DNA from: JAKFDI01 sp044508835
Lineage (GTDB): Bacteria > Pseudomonadota > Gammaproteobacteria > Burkholderiales > Burkholderiaceae_C
Assembly (NCBI GenBank): GCA_044508835.1
Contig: JBIQHD010000019.1
Location: 1-64,000, forward strand
DNA: 64,000 nucleotides
Direction: 5' to 3'
The notes under the pieces are model-generated. The model searched no databases. It was given only the letters and a program-made list of their open reading frames with translations, and was not told the origin of the DNA. Made by a program: the position numbers and the translations under genes. Shown piece by piece: positions 34,295 through 43,507 of the stretch. Each line of letters opens with the position of its first letter. Within the stretch, counting starts at the first letter, position 1.

Positions 34295-35632
34295 TCAGCG
34301 CTTGTAGGGGTGGCGCAGCAGGATGGTGTGGTCGCGGTCGGGGCCGGTGGACACCATGTCGATCGGCGCGCCGATGAACTCCTGCACGCGCTCGAGGTAG
34401 CGGCGCGCGTTCAGCGGCAGGCCGTCCCATTCGGTCACGCCGGCGGTGGTCTCGTTCCAGCCGGGGAAGGTGTCGTAGATCGGCTTGCAGTCGGCCACGT
34501 CGTCCGCATCGAGCGGCAGGATGTCGATGCGCCGCCCGTTCAGCTCGTAGCCGACGCAGACCTTGATCTCCTTCAGGCCATCGAGCACGTCGAGCTTGGT
34601 GATGCACAGGCCCGAGGTGCCGTTGATGATGGTCGAGCGCTTGAGCGCGCAGGCGTCGAGCCAGCCGCAGCGGCGCGTGCGCCCGGTCACCACGCCCCGC
34701 TCCTGGCCGACGGTGGACAGGTGGTGGCCCACGGTGCCGGGCTGGTCGATCTCCAGCTCCGTCGGGAACGGCCCGCTGCCCACGCGGGTGGTGTAGGCCT
34801 TGGTGATGCCGAGGATGTAGTGCAGCTGGTCCGGCCCGACGCCGGCGCCGGCCGCGGCGTTGCCGGCGACGCAGTTGCTCGACGTGACGTACGGATAGGT
34901 GCCGTGGTCGATGTCCAGCAGCGTGCCCTGCGCACCCTCGAACAGCAGGTTGGCGCCGTTGCGGTTGGCGGTGTGCAGCATGTACCCCACGTCGGCCATC
35001 ATCGGGCGGATCTCCTCGGCCGCCTGCATGGCCGCGTCGAAGACGGGCTGGAACTCGAGCGGCTTGGCGCCGAGCAGGCCCGACAGCACGAAGTTGTGCA
35101 GTTCCAGCAGCTCGCGCAGGCGCTTGGCGAAGCGCTCGGGGTGCTTCAGGTCCTGCACGCGCAGCGCGCGCCGCGCCACCTTGTCCTCGTAGGCGGGGCC
35201 GATCCCCTTGCCGGTGGTGCCGATCTTGCCGGCGCCGCTGGTCTCGCGCAGCGCCTCGCGCGCCTTGTCGACCTCGACGTGGAACGGCAGGATCAGCGGG
35301 CTGGATTCGCTCACGAACAGCCGCGAGCGCACGTCCAGGCCGATGGCTTCCAGCCGCCGGATCTCGCCCAGCAGGTGCTGCGGGTCGACCACCACGCCGT
35401 TGCCGATGTAGCAGTTCACGCCGTCGCGCATGATGCCCGAGGGAATGAGCTGGAGCGCGGTCTTCACGCCCTTGATGACGAGCGTGTGGCCGGCGTTGTG
35501 GCCGCCCTGGAAGCGCACCACGCCCTGGGCGTGGTCGGTCAGCCAGTCGACGACCTTGCCCTTGCCTTCGTCGCCCCACTGGGTGCCGACCACGACCACG
35601 TTGCGGCCGCACTTTGGCTGTGTCTGTTGCAT
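34295..35632 (-). CDS. purA: Adenylosuccinate synthetase
   Basis: 445 residues. GTQWGDEGKGKVVDWL is the GTP-binding start with catalytic Asp; GGHNAGHTLV, TTGKGIGPAY, EGAQGTLLDIDHGTYPYVTS and TVGEER-like VTGRTRRCGWLD regions are intact. It makes adenylosuccinate from IMP and aspartate, the first step to AMP. It follows hisZ by 36 nt, a pairing common in betaproteobacteria. Confidence 0.97.
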   Translation of the reverse strand: MQQTQPKCGRNVVVVGTQWGDEGKGKVVDWLTDHAQGVVRFQGGHNAGHTLVIKGVKTALQLIPSGIMRDGVNCYIGNGVVVDPQHLLGEIRRLEAIGLDVRSRLFVSESSPLILPFHVEVDKAREALRETSGAGKIGTTGKGIGPAYEDKVARRALRVQDLKHPERFAKRLRELLELHNFVLSGLLGAKPLEFQPVFDAAMQAAEEIRPMMADVGYMLHTANRNGANLLFEGAQGTLLDIDHGTYPYVTSSNCVAGNAAAGAGVGPDQLHYILGITKAYTTRVGSGPFPTELEIDQPGTVGHHLSTVGQERGVVTGRTRRCGWLDACALKRSTIINGTSGLCITKLDVLDGLKEIKVCVGYELNGRRIDILPLDADDVADCKPIYDTFPGWNETTAGVTEWDGLPLNARRYLERVQEFIGAPIDMVSTGPDRDHTILLRHPYKR

Positions 35633-35668
35633 TGCTTGAGATCCGAAGCTGAAAAAACGGAAGAGGCG

Positions 35669-36838
35669 TCAGCGCGCGAGCGTGCGCACGACCCAGCGGC
35701 CGCCTTCGGCCACCAGCTCGCGGTCGCAGTCGAATTCCTGCGCCTCGTCTTCGTGGCCCGGCAGGGCGCAGACGACCGTCTCGCCCTGCTCGCGCAGTTC
35801 GCGGATGCGTGCGCGCAGGGCCGCGTCCTCGCCCCAGGGCGCGCGGATCGCCGCGGCCAGCGGATGCGGCGGCACGAGCGCCGACAGCTCCTTGAGGTCG
35901 AGGCTGAACCCGACCGCGGGCCGGTTGCGGCCGAACACCGCGCCCACCTCGTCGTAGCGGCCGCCGCGCACCACGGCGTCGCTCGACCCGCGCGCATAGG
36001 CGGCGAAGCGGATGCCGCTGTAGTAGGTGTAGCCCACCAGGTCGGCCAGGTCGAAGCCCACGCGCACGCCCGGGTGCGCGGTCTCGATGTGGCGCGCGAG
36101 CCAGGCGAGATCCTCCAGCGCCGCGGCGATCGCCGGATGCGGGGGCAGGCTGCGGCGGGCCGCGTCGAGCACCTCCGCGCCGCCGTACAGGCGCACCAGC
36201 GCGGCGAGGCCGTCGCGCGTGGCGGCGGGCAGGTCGTGCGACAGCGCGGCGAGCGCCGATGCGTCCTTGGACGCCAGCGCGGCGACGATCCGCGCGGTGC
36301 GCGCCTCGTCGATCGCAGCCTGCGACAGCAGCGCGGCGACGATGCGCGCGTCGCCCAGGTCGAGCGTCACGCCGTCGAGGCCCAGGCTCGCCAGGCAGTC
36401 GAGCGCCAGGTCGACGGTTTCGAGGTCGGCTTCGAGGCCGGCGTGGCCGAAGGTCTCGCAGCCGAACTGCAGCGGCTCGCGCGTGGCGTGCAGGCCGCTC
36501 GGGCGGGTGTGCAGCACCGGGCCGCAGTAGCACAGGCGCGTGACGCCGGCACGGTTGAGCAGGTGCGCGTCGATGCGCGCGGCCTGGGGCGTGGTGTCGG
36601 CGCGCACGCCCAGGGTGCGGCCGCTCAGCTGGTCCACCAGCTTGAAGGTCTTCAGCCCGAGCTCGTGGCCGGTCCCCGACAGCAGCGACTCGATGTGTTC
36701 GAGCAGCGGCGGCATGACGAGCTCGAAACCGTAGCGCCGCGCCGCGTCCAGCAGGCGCCGGCGCAACTCCTCGATGTGCCGTGCCTGCGAGGGCAGAACA
36801 TCGGCGATGTGCTCGGGCAGCAGCCAAGCAGACGACAT
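35669..36838 (-). CDS. hisZ: ATP phosphoribosyltransferase regulatory subunit
   Basis: 389 residues, a catalytically inactive histidyl-tRNA-synthetase paralogue. It has class II features (LLPEHIADVLPSQARHIEEL start, a motif-1-like helix, GVRADTTPQAAR, and VGFSLDLKEL at the end) but ends before an anticodon-binding domain. HisZ pairs with the short HisG to give active ATP phosphoribosyltransferase, the first enzyme of histidine synthesis; true hisS is at 44195-45520. ATG 36838 fits the family; an upstream ATG at 36868 overlaps a -10-like TACAAT. No SD is evident. Confidence 0.92.
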   Translation of the reverse strand: MSSAWLLPEHIADVLPSQARHIEELRRRLLDAARRYGFELVMPPLLEHIESLLSGTGHELGLKTFKLVDQLSGRTLGVRADTTPQAARIDAHLLNRAGVTRLCYCGPVLHTRPSGLHATREPLQFGCETFGHAGLEADLETVDLALDCLASLGLDGVTLDLGDARIVAALLSQAAIDEARTARIVAALASKDASALAALSHDLPAATRDGLAALVRLYGGAEVLDAARRSLPPHPAIAAALEDLAWLARHIETAHPGVRVGFDLADLVGYTYYSGIRFAAYARGSSDAVVRGGRYDEVGAVFGRNRPAVGFSLDLKELSALVPPHPLAAAIRAPWGEDAALRARIRELREQGETVVCALPGHEDEAQEFDCDRELVAEGGRWVVRTLAR

Positions 36839-36866
36839 GGGAAACACCGGGGTATTTAAAACGGGC

Positions 36867-36872
36867 ATTGTA
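36867..36872 (-). promoter_or_regulatory. Candidate internal promoter of hisZ-purA
   Basis: TACAAT on the minus strand (5 of 6), 28 nt before the hisZ start, in the 73-nt gap after DUF2065. No -35 is evident. Confidence 0.4.
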
Positions 36873-36911
36873 CCGGCGCACCCCGCGGCGGCGGCTCGGG
36901 GCGCGCCGGCG

Positions 36912-37106
36912 TCAGAACACCAGCAGGATCAGCGCCGCCCCGATGAGCATGCTGGCCAGGCCGATGAAGCGCAGCTGCCCGTCGCTGAGCTGCAGCGCGC
37001 GTTCGAACACGCGCCGCCAGGCGCCGGGGTTGAGGAAGGGCAGCAGGCCCTCGCCCACCAGCATCAGGGCGAGCGCGCCCAGCAGCAGATCGGCCGGATC
37101 CGGCAC
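36912..37106 (-). CDS. DUF2065 small inner-membrane protein (YjeT-like)
   Basis: 64 residues with two hydrophobic helices (about 7-25 and 46-63) joined by a short charged loop with NPGAWRRVFERALQLSDGQLR (conserved core WRR and LRFIGLASMLIG). This matches the DUF2065/YjeT family, whose gene follows hflC in many proteobacteria. Function is unknown; location suggests a link to the HflKC complex. It starts 7 nt after the hflC stop. Confidence 0.85.
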   Translation of the reverse strand: MPDPADLLLGALALMLVGEGLLPFLNPGAWRRVFERALQLSDGQLRFIGLASMLIGAALILLVF

Positions 37107-37113
37107 CGGCCGC

Positions 37114-38010
37114 CTACCGCCGCGCCGCCCCTGCCCCGTCGGCCTGGGCCCCGCCGCGGAAGGCGCGGAAGAAGTCGCTGGACGGGTCGACCACCATCAG
37201 GTCGGACTTGCTGCGGAAGCTGGCGCGATACGCCTCCAGGCTGCGGTAGAAATGGGCGAACTGCGGATCCCGGCCGAAGGCCTCGGCATAGACCGCGGCC
37301 GCCTGTGCATCGCCCTCGCCCTTGATCTTCTGCGCGTCACGGTAGGCGCCGGAGACGGTCACCTCGCGCTGGCGGTCGGCATCGGCGCGGATCTGCTCGG
37401 CCTCGGCGGCGCCGGTGGCGCGCAGCTCGTTGGCGACGCGCTTGCGCTCGGACTCCATGCGGCGATACACCGATTCGCTCACGTTGGCGGCGAAGTCCAC
37501 CCGCTTGGTGCGCACGTCGATGATCTCGATGCCGAACGATTCCGCCTCGTCGGCCAGGCGCGTGCGCACGCCCTGCATCACGCGCTCGCGGTCGGTGGCG
37601 ATCACCTCCCTCACGGTGCGCTTGGTGATCTCTTCGTTGAAGGCCGCCTGCACGATGGGGCTCAGCCGGCTCTCGACGTTGCGCATGTCCACGCCGTTGT
37701 TGCGGATGAACTGGCGCGCGTCGATGATGCGCCACTTCACCAGCCAGTCGATGACGAGGCTCTTCTTCTCGGCGGTGAAGATCGCGCGGCTTTCCGGGCT
37801 GTCGAGCGTCTGGATGCGGCGATCGAGGAACACGACGTTCTGCATGGGCGGCGGCAGCTTGAACTTGAGCCCCGGCTCGTTCACCACCTCCTTGATTTCA
37901 CCGAGCGCGTAGACCACGGCGAACTGCCGCTGGTCGACGACGAAGAGCGTCGAGAAAAGCACCATCAGCACCACGAGGATGCCGGCGATGTAGGTACCGA
38001 TGCGATTCAT
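37114..38010 (-). CDS. hflC: HflC, SPFH subunit of the FtsH modulator
   Basis: 298 residues. One N-terminal membrane anchor (about 7-25), then a prohibitin/SPFH domain with VDQRQFAVVYALGEI, and a long helix with ADADRQREVTVSGAYRDAQKIKGEGDA. It forms a cage with HflK around the FtsH protease. It starts 34 nt after the hflK stop. Confidence 0.96.
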   Translation of the reverse strand: MNRIGTYIAGILVVLMVLFSTLFVVDQRQFAVVYALGEIKEVVNEPGLKFKLPPPMQNVVFLDRRIQTLDSPESRAIFTAEKKSLVIDWLVKWRIIDARQFIRNNGVDMRNVESRLSPIVQAAFNEEITKRTVREVIATDRERVMQGVRTRLADEAESFGIEIIDVRTKRVDFAANVSESVYRRMESERKRVANELRATGAAEAEQIRADADRQREVTVSGAYRDAQKIKGEGDAQAAAVYAEAFGRDPQFAHFYRSLEAYRASFRSKSDLMVVDPSSDFFRAFRGGAQADGAGAARR

Positions 38011-38044
38011 GATTGTTCTGGCGGGTCGCGTGGATCTGGGGCGC

Positions 38045-39385
38045 TCAGCGGCTTTCGCGGGCCCGGCTGCGCTGGTTCTCGCGCGAGCGCGCGTCGCTTG
38101 CGCCCGTCGCCGGGCTCGTGGAGTCGGGCGGCAGCGCCGGCGCGGCCGTTTCCACCGGGGCGCCCGCCTGCTGCATCAGCTTGTCCAGCGGCAGATAGAG
38201 CAGGTTCGAGTTGCCGTGGCTGTCGACCAGCACCTTGCCGACGCTGGCGTAGACCTGCTGCATCGCGTCGATGTACATGCGGTCGCGCGTCACCGTCGGC
38301 GCCTTGCGGTATTCCGTCAGCACCTGGCTGAAGCGCTGCGCATCGCCCTCGGCCTGCGCGATCACGCGGGCCTTGTAGCCCTGCGATTCCTCGCGCAGCC
38401 GCGCGGCCGTGCCCTGCGCCTGCGGGATCACGCTGTTGGCATAGGCCTGGCCTTCGTTCTTCAGGCGCTCGCGGTCCGCGCCGGCCTTGAGCGCGTCCTC
38501 GAACGCGGCCTGCACCTGCTCGGGCGGCTGCACGCTCTGCAGGTTCACGTTGGCGATCTGGATGCCGGAGCCGACACGGTCGAGCTGAGCCTGGATGGAG
38601 CGGATCAGCTCCAGCGCGATGGCGTCGCGCTGCTCGTAGAGCACCGAGTCCATGTTGGTCGAGCCGACGATCTCGCGCACGGCCGATTCGGCGGCCATGA
38701 CCACGGCCTCCTCGGGATCGCGGTTCTCGAACAGGAACTTGCGCGTGTCGGCCAGGCGGTACTGCACGGTGAAGCGGATGTCGACGATGTTCTCGTCGCG
38801 CGTGAGCATCGACGAATCGCGCAGGCCGGTGGCCTGGATCACCGAGCTGCGCCCGATCTCCTTGGTGCGCAGCTGCGTGTACGCCACGGTCTCGTGCGAC
38901 TGGAAGGGATACGGCAGGCGCCACTGGAAGCCGGCATTGACGGTCTTGCTGTAGCTGCCGAAGGTCAGCACGACCGCCTGCTGGCCTTCCTGCACGATGA
39001 AGAAGCCGCTGCCGAGCCAGATCAGCGCCACGACGCCGGCGATGAGGCCGACGCCGATGCCCGCGCTCTTCATGTCGGGCTGGAAGTTGTTGCCGTCGCC
39101 CGAACCGCCCCCGCGCGGCCCACCACCGCCGCCCTTGCCGCCGAACAGGCCGCTGAGCTTGCGGTTGAAGTCGCGCCACAGCTCGTCGAGGTCGGGAGGG
39201 CCGTCGCCGCGATTGCCGGTGTTCAGGAGGCGCCCGTCCGTGCGGTCGCCGGCCAGCCGCGCCGGCAGGAACGGCAGCCGCTTCGCGACGCCGCCGAGCA
39301 GCACGAGGGCCGCATGCGCGACGCCGGCCAGCCGTGGAAGGAAATGGGTCGCTCGACCCTGCCGCGCGGCGGAGAAGCTGCTCAT
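38045..39385 (-). CDS. hflK: HflK, SPFH subunit of the FtsH modulator
   Basis: 446 residues. A long cytoplasmic N-terminus includes the HflK signature PPDLDELWRDFNRKLSGLFG and a Gly-rich stretch; one membrane helix (about 110-130) follows, then SPFH domain with FFIVQEGQQAVVLTFG and coiled helices. The C-terminus is Pro/Ser/Arg rich. The ATG at 39385 overlaps the hflX stop (ATGA), which favours this long form although many relatives start closer to the PPDLDELW motif. Confidence 0.93.
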   Translation of the reverse strand: MSSFSAARQGRATHFLPRLAGVAHAALVLLGGVAKRLPFLPARLAGDRTDGRLLNTGNRGDGPPDLDELWRDFNRKLSGLFGGKGGGGGPRGGGSGDGNNFQPDMKSAGIGVGLIAGVVALIWLGSGFFIVQEGQQAVVLTFGSYSKTVNAGFQWRLPYPFQSHETVAYTQLRTKEIGRSSVIQATGLRDSSMLTRDENIVDIRFTVQYRLADTRKFLFENRDPEEAVVMAAESAVREIVGSTNMDSVLYEQRDAIALELIRSIQAQLDRVGSGIQIANVNLQSVQPPEQVQAAFEDALKAGADRERLKNEGQAYANSVIPQAQGTAARLREESQGYKARVIAQAEGDAQRFSQVLTEYRKAPTVTRDRMYIDAMQQVYASVGKVLVDSHGNSNLLYLPLDKLMQQAGAPVETAAPALPPDSTSPATGASDARSRENQRSRARESR

Positions 39386-40653
39386 GTATGTCGGTTGATG
39401 TGAGGAGTACGGGTTCGCTGCGGGGACGCAGCGGCTGGCTCGTTCAGTCCGGCGTCGGCATCGAACGCAACGGCAGATGAGGGCGGCCCCTCGTCTTTCA
39501 ACTCGGCCTCGGCCGCGGAGGTGCCGGCGGCCGCCTCGGCGATGAGGCGGCGGAGCTCGTCCAGCCCTTCGCCGCTCTGCGCGCTCACGAAGACGCGCGG
39601 CACCCGCACGCCGCCTTCGAGCTCCAGGGCGTCGCTGGCCAGGCGGGGCCGCTGCGTCGGCTCGAGCTTGTCGACCTTGTTGAAGACCAGCAGCTGCCGG
39701 ACGTCCGCCGCGCCGATGTCGCGGAGCACGCGCTGCACTTCGGCCATCTGCTCGTCGAGCACCGGGCTGGCCGCGTCGACCACGTGCAGCAGCAGGTCGG
39801 CGTCGGCCGCCTCCTGCAGCGTGGCCTCGAAGGCCTCCACCAGCTTGTGCGGCAGGTCGCGGATGAAGCCGACGGTGTCGGACAGCGACACGCTGCGGCC
39901 GGCATCCTCGAGGTAGAACTGCCGCGTGGTGGTGTCCAGCGTGGCGAAGAGCTGGTCCGCGGCGTAGCTGCGGGCCTTCACCAGGGCGTTGAACAGGGTC
40001 GACTTGCCCGCGTTGGTATAGCCCACGAGCGACACCCGGAAGGTCTGGTTGCGCTCGCGCGAGCGGCGCTGCGTGGAGCGCTGGCGCTTGACCTTCTCCA
40101 GCCGCGCCTTCACCGCCTTGATGCGCTCGCCGATCATGCGGCGGTCGAGCTCGATCTGCGCCTCGCCCGGCCCGCCGCGCGTGCCGATGCCGCCGCGCTG
40201 GCGCTCGAGGTGGCTCCAGCGGCGCACGAGCCGCGTGGCGAGGTACTGCAGCTGCGCGAGCTCGACCTGCAGCTTGCCCTCGTGGCTCTGGGCACGCGCC
40301 GCGAAGATCTCGAGGATCAGCATGGTGCGGTCGGCCACCGCCACGCCCAGGTGGCGTTCGAGGTTGCGCTGCTGCACCGGCGAGAGCGCCTGGTCGAAGA
40401 GCACCGCCTCGGCCTGGTGGCCCTCGACCAGCGCCTTGATCTCGTCGGCCTTGCCCGAGCCGATGAACAGCGCGGGGTCCGGCGCCTTGCGCCGGGCGAT
40501 CACGCGCGCCACGGGCAGGTCGCCCGCGGATTCGGCCAGCAGCGCGAGCTCGTCGAGCGTGGCGTCGAAGTGGCCGGCGCCGGAGACATCCACGCCGACC
40601 AGCACCGCGCGCGCCAGCGCCGGCACCGCCGCGTCGGCGGCGGTCGGGCTCAA
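39382..40653 (-). CDS. hflX: Ribosome-associated GTPase HflX
   Basis: 423 residues. HflX N-terminal domain with GSGKADEI and DQALSPVQQRNLE, then a coiled linker with ELAQLQYLATRLVRRW, and a G domain with GYTNAGKSTLFNAL, DTVGFIRDLP and NKVDKLE. It splits stalled ribosomes under stress. No ATG or GTG is available after the hfq stop; TTG 40653 is the best start. It lies 37 nt after hfq and overlaps hflK by 4 nt. Confidence 0.93.
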   Translation of the reverse strand: MSPTAADAAVPALARAVLVGVDVSGAGHFDATLDELALLAESAGDLPVARVIARRKAPDPALFIGSGKADEIKALVEGHQAEAVLFDQALSPVQQRNLERHLGVAVADRTMLILEIFAARAQSHEGKLQVELAQLQYLATRLVRRWSHLERQRGGIGTRGGPGEAQIELDRRMIGERIKAVKARLEKVKRQRSTQRRSRERNQTFRVSLVGYTNAGKSTLFNALVKARSYAADQLFATLDTTTRQFYLEDAGRSVSLSDTVGFIRDLPHKLVEAFEATLQEAADADLLLHVVDAASPVLDEQMAEVQRVLRDIGAADVRQLLVFNKVDKLEPTQRPRLASDALELEGGVRVPRVFVSAQSGEGLDELRRLIAEAAAGTSAAEAELKDEGPPSSAVAFDADAGLNEPAAASPQRTRTPHINRHT

Positions 40654-40690
40654 GGTCGGCGCGACGCGCGCATCGGATGCGGCGCCGCGG

Positions 40691-40933
40691 TCAGCTCTGA
40701 TCGGGGCTCTCGGCGGCGTGGAAATTCACCGCACGACCCGGCACGACGGTCGAGATGGCGTGCTTGTAGACCATCTGCGTCACCGTATTGCGAAGAAGCA
40801 CCACATACTGATCGAAAGACTCGATGTGGCCCTGCAGCTTGATCCCGTTGACGAGGTAGATCGACACCGGCACATGCTCTTTGCGCAGCAGGTTCAGAAA
40901 GGGATCTTGGAGGAGTTGACCCTTGTTGCTCAC
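40691..40933 (-). CDS. hfq: RNA chaperone Hfq
   Basis: 80 residues. Sm1 motif region LLRKEHVPVSIYLVNGIKL and Sm2 motif YKHAIST are intact; Gln-rich N-terminus GQLLQDPFLN forms the proximal face. It pairs small RNAs with mRNAs. The start codon is GTG (40933) with a GGAG 8 nt upstream. A long imperfect dyad (40971-41003) lies in the 78 nt between der and hfq. Very short acidic tail (AAESPDQS). Confidence 0.98.
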   Translation of the reverse strand: MSNKGQLLQDPFLNLLRKEHVPVSIYLVNGIKLQGHIESFDQYVVLLRNTVTQMVYKHAISTVVPGRAVNFHAAESPDQS

Positions 40934-40970
40934 GATATAGCTCCGTGTTCAAAAGCATTGAGAGCGGCAC

Positions 40971-41003
40971 GTTAACACAGAGGTTCCGCTCCCCTGTGTA
41001 AAC
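40971..41003. repeat. Imperfect 13-bp inverted repeat upstream of hfq
   Basis: GTTAACACAGAGG (40971-40983) and CCCCTGTGTAAAC (40991-41003) are inverted with a 7-nt spacer and 11 of 13 matches. It contains a TTTACA (-35-like) for the minus strand. No U-run follows, so it is an operator or RNA-structure candidate rather than a terminator. Confidence 0.65.
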
Positions 41004-41011
41004 AGGCGTCG

Positions 41012-42346
41012 TCAGGCGCCCCTGTCGTCGAACGGGTTGCGCCCGGAGCGGGTCTCGATGCGCAGCGGCGTTCCGACCAGCTTGAAGTGCTCTCGGAAGC
41101 GCCCTTCGAGGTAGCGCTTGTAGGCGTCGGTCACGTGCTCGAGCGAGTTGCCGTGGATGACGATGACCGGCGGATTCATGCCGCCCTGGTGTGCATAGCG
41201 CAATTTCGGGCGGAACATGCCGGCGCGCTTGGGTGCCTGGTGCTCCACCGCCTCCTGCAGGAGGCGGGTCAGCACGGGCGTGGGCATCTTGCGGGTGGCC
41301 GAGGCGTGGGCGTCGGCGATGGCCTTCCAGAGCGGACCGAGCCCCTGGCGCCGGATGGCCGAGATGTGGAGCACCGGCGCGAACTTGAGGAAGGCGAGCC
41401 GCTGCTCGATGGAGCGCTGCAGCAGCTGCTTCTGGTAGTCGTCGACCGCGTCCCACTTGTTGACGGCCAGCACGACGGCGCGGCCGCTGTCGAGGATGTA
41501 GCCCGCGATGTGGGCGTCCTGGTCGGTCACGCCCTGCGTCGCGTCGAGCAGCAGCAGCACCACGTTCGCCTCGGCGATGGCCTGCAGCGTCTTGACCACG
41601 GAGAACTTCTCGATCGCCTGGAACACCCGGCCCTTGCGCCGCAGCCCGGCGGTGTCGATGAGCTGGAACTTCTGCCCGTTGCGCTCGAAGGGCACCGTGA
41701 TCGCGTCGCGCGTGGTGCCGGGCAGGTCGAAGGCGACGAGGCGCTCCTCGCCGAGCCAGGTGTTGATGAGCGTGCTCTTGCCCACGTTGGGGCGGCCGGC
41801 CACGGCGAGGCGGATCGGCGCGCCCTCCTGCGGCTCCTCGTCGTCCGGGTCGGGCTCGAAGCCGGCCAGCGCGGCCTCGACCAGGCTGCGCACGCCCTGC
41901 CCGTGCGCCGCCGAGACCGCGTGCGGCTCGCCCATGCCGAGCTCGTGGAATTCGGCCAGGTGCGGCGAGTCGGCCATGCCCTCGGCCTTGTTGACCGCCA
42001 GCAGCACCGTCTTGCCCGAGGTCCGCAGGTAGCGCGCGATGTCGTGGTCCTGGGCCGACAGGCCGGCGCGCACGTCGACGACGAAGATCACGGCATCGGC
42101 CTCGGCCACGGCCTGGCGCGCCTGCTTGGCCATCTCCTTGACGATGCCCGTGGAACTGTCCGGCTCGAAGCCGCCGGTGTCGATGACGATGAACTCGCGG
42201 TCGCCCACGCGGCCGTCGCCGTAGTGGCGGTCGCGGGTCAGCCCCGAGAAATCGGCCACGATGGCGTCCCGGGTCCGGGTCAGGCGGTTGAACAGCGTCG
42301 ACTTGCCGACGTTGGGCCGCCCGACGATGGCGATGACGGGTTTCAT
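41012..42346 (-). CDS. der: Ribosome-assembly GTPase Der (EngA)
   Basis: 444 residues with two tandem G domains: GRPNVGKSTLFNRL near the start and GRPNVGKSTLINTW near residue 185, each with its NKxD (NKAEG, NKWD), and a C-terminal KH-like domain. It matures the 50S subunit. It lies 18 nt after bamB and 78 nt before hfq. Confidence 0.97.
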   Translation of the reverse strand: MKPVIAIVGRPNVGKSTLFNRLTRTRDAIVADFSGLTRDRHYGDGRVGDREFIVIDTGGFEPDSSTGIVKEMAKQARQAVAEADAVIFVVDVRAGLSAQDHDIARYLRTSGKTVLLAVNKAEGMADSPHLAEFHELGMGEPHAVSAAHGQGVRSLVEAALAGFEPDPDDEEPQEGAPIRLAVAGRPNVGKSTLINTWLGEERLVAFDLPGTTRDAITVPFERNGQKFQLIDTAGLRRKGRVFQAIEKFSVVKTLQAIAEANVVLLLLDATQGVTDQDAHIAGYILDSGRAVVLAVNKWDAVDDYQKQLLQRSIEQRLAFLKFAPVLHISAIRRQGLGPLWKAIADAHASATRKMPTPVLTRLLQEAVEHQAPKRAGMFRPKLRYAHQGGMNPPVIVIHGNSLEHVTDAYKRYLEGRFREHFKLVGTPLRIETRSGRNPFDDRGA

Positions 42347-42364
42347 CCGGGCACGCCCCGCGCG

Positions 42365-43507
42365 CTATTCGAGGCGGAAGGCGAACAGGCCGCCGCCGCG
42401 CGTGACCACCAGCAGGGTGTTGCCCGACACGGCCGGCGCGACGGCGATCGGCGTGCCGTCGGTGGTGAGCCGCAGCGCGGCCTCGCCGGTGTCCCGCGAG
42501 AAGAAGTGGACCAGGCCCTCGGCATCGCCGAACACGACGTGGCGGTTGATCGCCAGCGGCGCGCCCAGGCCGCGGTACAGCAGCTTCTCGGACGTCCAGG
42601 CGGGCTCGCCATTGGCGAGCTTCCACGCGGTGATGCGGTCGGACGCATCGGCGCCGTAAACCTGGACGTCGTCGGCCGCGACGCCGTCGGTGCCGCCGAT
42701 CGGGCGCGTCCACGCGAGCGTGCCGCGCTCGGCGTTCACGCAGCCCACGGCCGCCTGGAACGCGCGGGCGCACACCAGGTCGCCCACCCGGGCGACCGGC
42801 GCGACCAGGTCGGCCAGGCGCTCGATCTCGTTCGTGCCGCGCGGCGAGCCCACCGGCAGCTCCCAGCGCACGTTGCCGTTCGCGGGGTCGAGCCCGGCCA
42901 GGCGCGGCCCCTGCCCGACCAGCAGCGTGTCCTTGAACGCCGCCAGCACGCCGGCCTGCGCCAGCGTCAGCGGATCGCCGGGGCGCCGCACCGACCACAG
43001 CCGGGCACCGTTCATCGCGTCGAAGGCGTGCACGCTGCGGTCGATGCCGAGCACGAAGACGCGCTCGCCGGCCACCAGCGGCGCGGTGGTGACGCGCAGG
43101 GCGAGCGGCTGGCGCCAGAGCACGCGGCCGGCCTCGAGCGTGACGAGCTCGCCGCCGCGGGTGACCACCGAGGCGAACCGCCCGTCGCTGCCCACGCCCG
43201 CGGCCAGCGGGGCGCCCACGCTGCCGCGCCACAGTTCGCGGCCGATGTCGGCCTGCACGGCGAGCACGGTGCCGTCGCCGCCGGCGACGGTGAAGACGTT
43301 GGGGCTGACGGCCACCGAGAGCGGGAAGTCCACGGCGTCGACGCGGTGCGTCCAGGCCGGCGTGGCGCCGGTGGTCGCGACGACGGGCTCCAGGGGCTTC
43401 GGCTCGGGCTTCTTGCCGGCGCTGGAGCAGCCGGCCAGCACGGCGGCGGCCAGGGCCGCGGCCACACCGAGCCGAAGGGCGCGCGGCACGGCGGGGCGGT
43501 GGATCAT
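42365..43507 (-). CDS. bamB: Outer-membrane assembly lipoprotein BamB
   Basis: 380 residues. Lipoprotein signal with lipobox LAGC (AAVLAGCSSAGKK), then a beta-propeller of PQQ-like repeats (VFTVAGGDGTVLAVQADIGRELW and later blades). BamB supports BamA at the outer membrane. The start overlaps the yfgM stop (ATGA). Position between yfgM and der is the usual one. Confidence 0.95.
   Translation of the reverse strand: MIHRPAVPRALRLGVAAALAAAVLAGCSSAGKKPEPKPLEPVVATTGATPAWTHRVDAVDFPLSVAVSPNVFTVAGGDGTVLAVQADIGRELWRGSVGAPLAAGVGSDGRFASVVTRGGELVTLEAGRVLWRQPLALRVTTAPLVAGERVFVLGIDRSVHAFDAMNGARLWSVRRPGDPLTLAQAGVLAAFKDTLLVGQGPRLAGLDPANGNVRWELPVGSPRGTNEIERLADLVAPVARVGDLVCARAFQAAVGCVNAERGTLAWTRPIGGTDGVAADDVQVYGADASDRITAWKLANGEPAWTSEKLLYRGLGAPLAINRHVVFGDAEGLVHFFSRDTGEAALRLTTDGTPIAVAPAVSGNTLLVVTRGGGLFAFRLE

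Noticed and set aside
40997..41002. TTTACA upstream of hfq as a full promoter
   Set aside because: The only -10 at 17 nt is TGTGTT (3 of 6); kept as part of the dyad note, not as a promoter.
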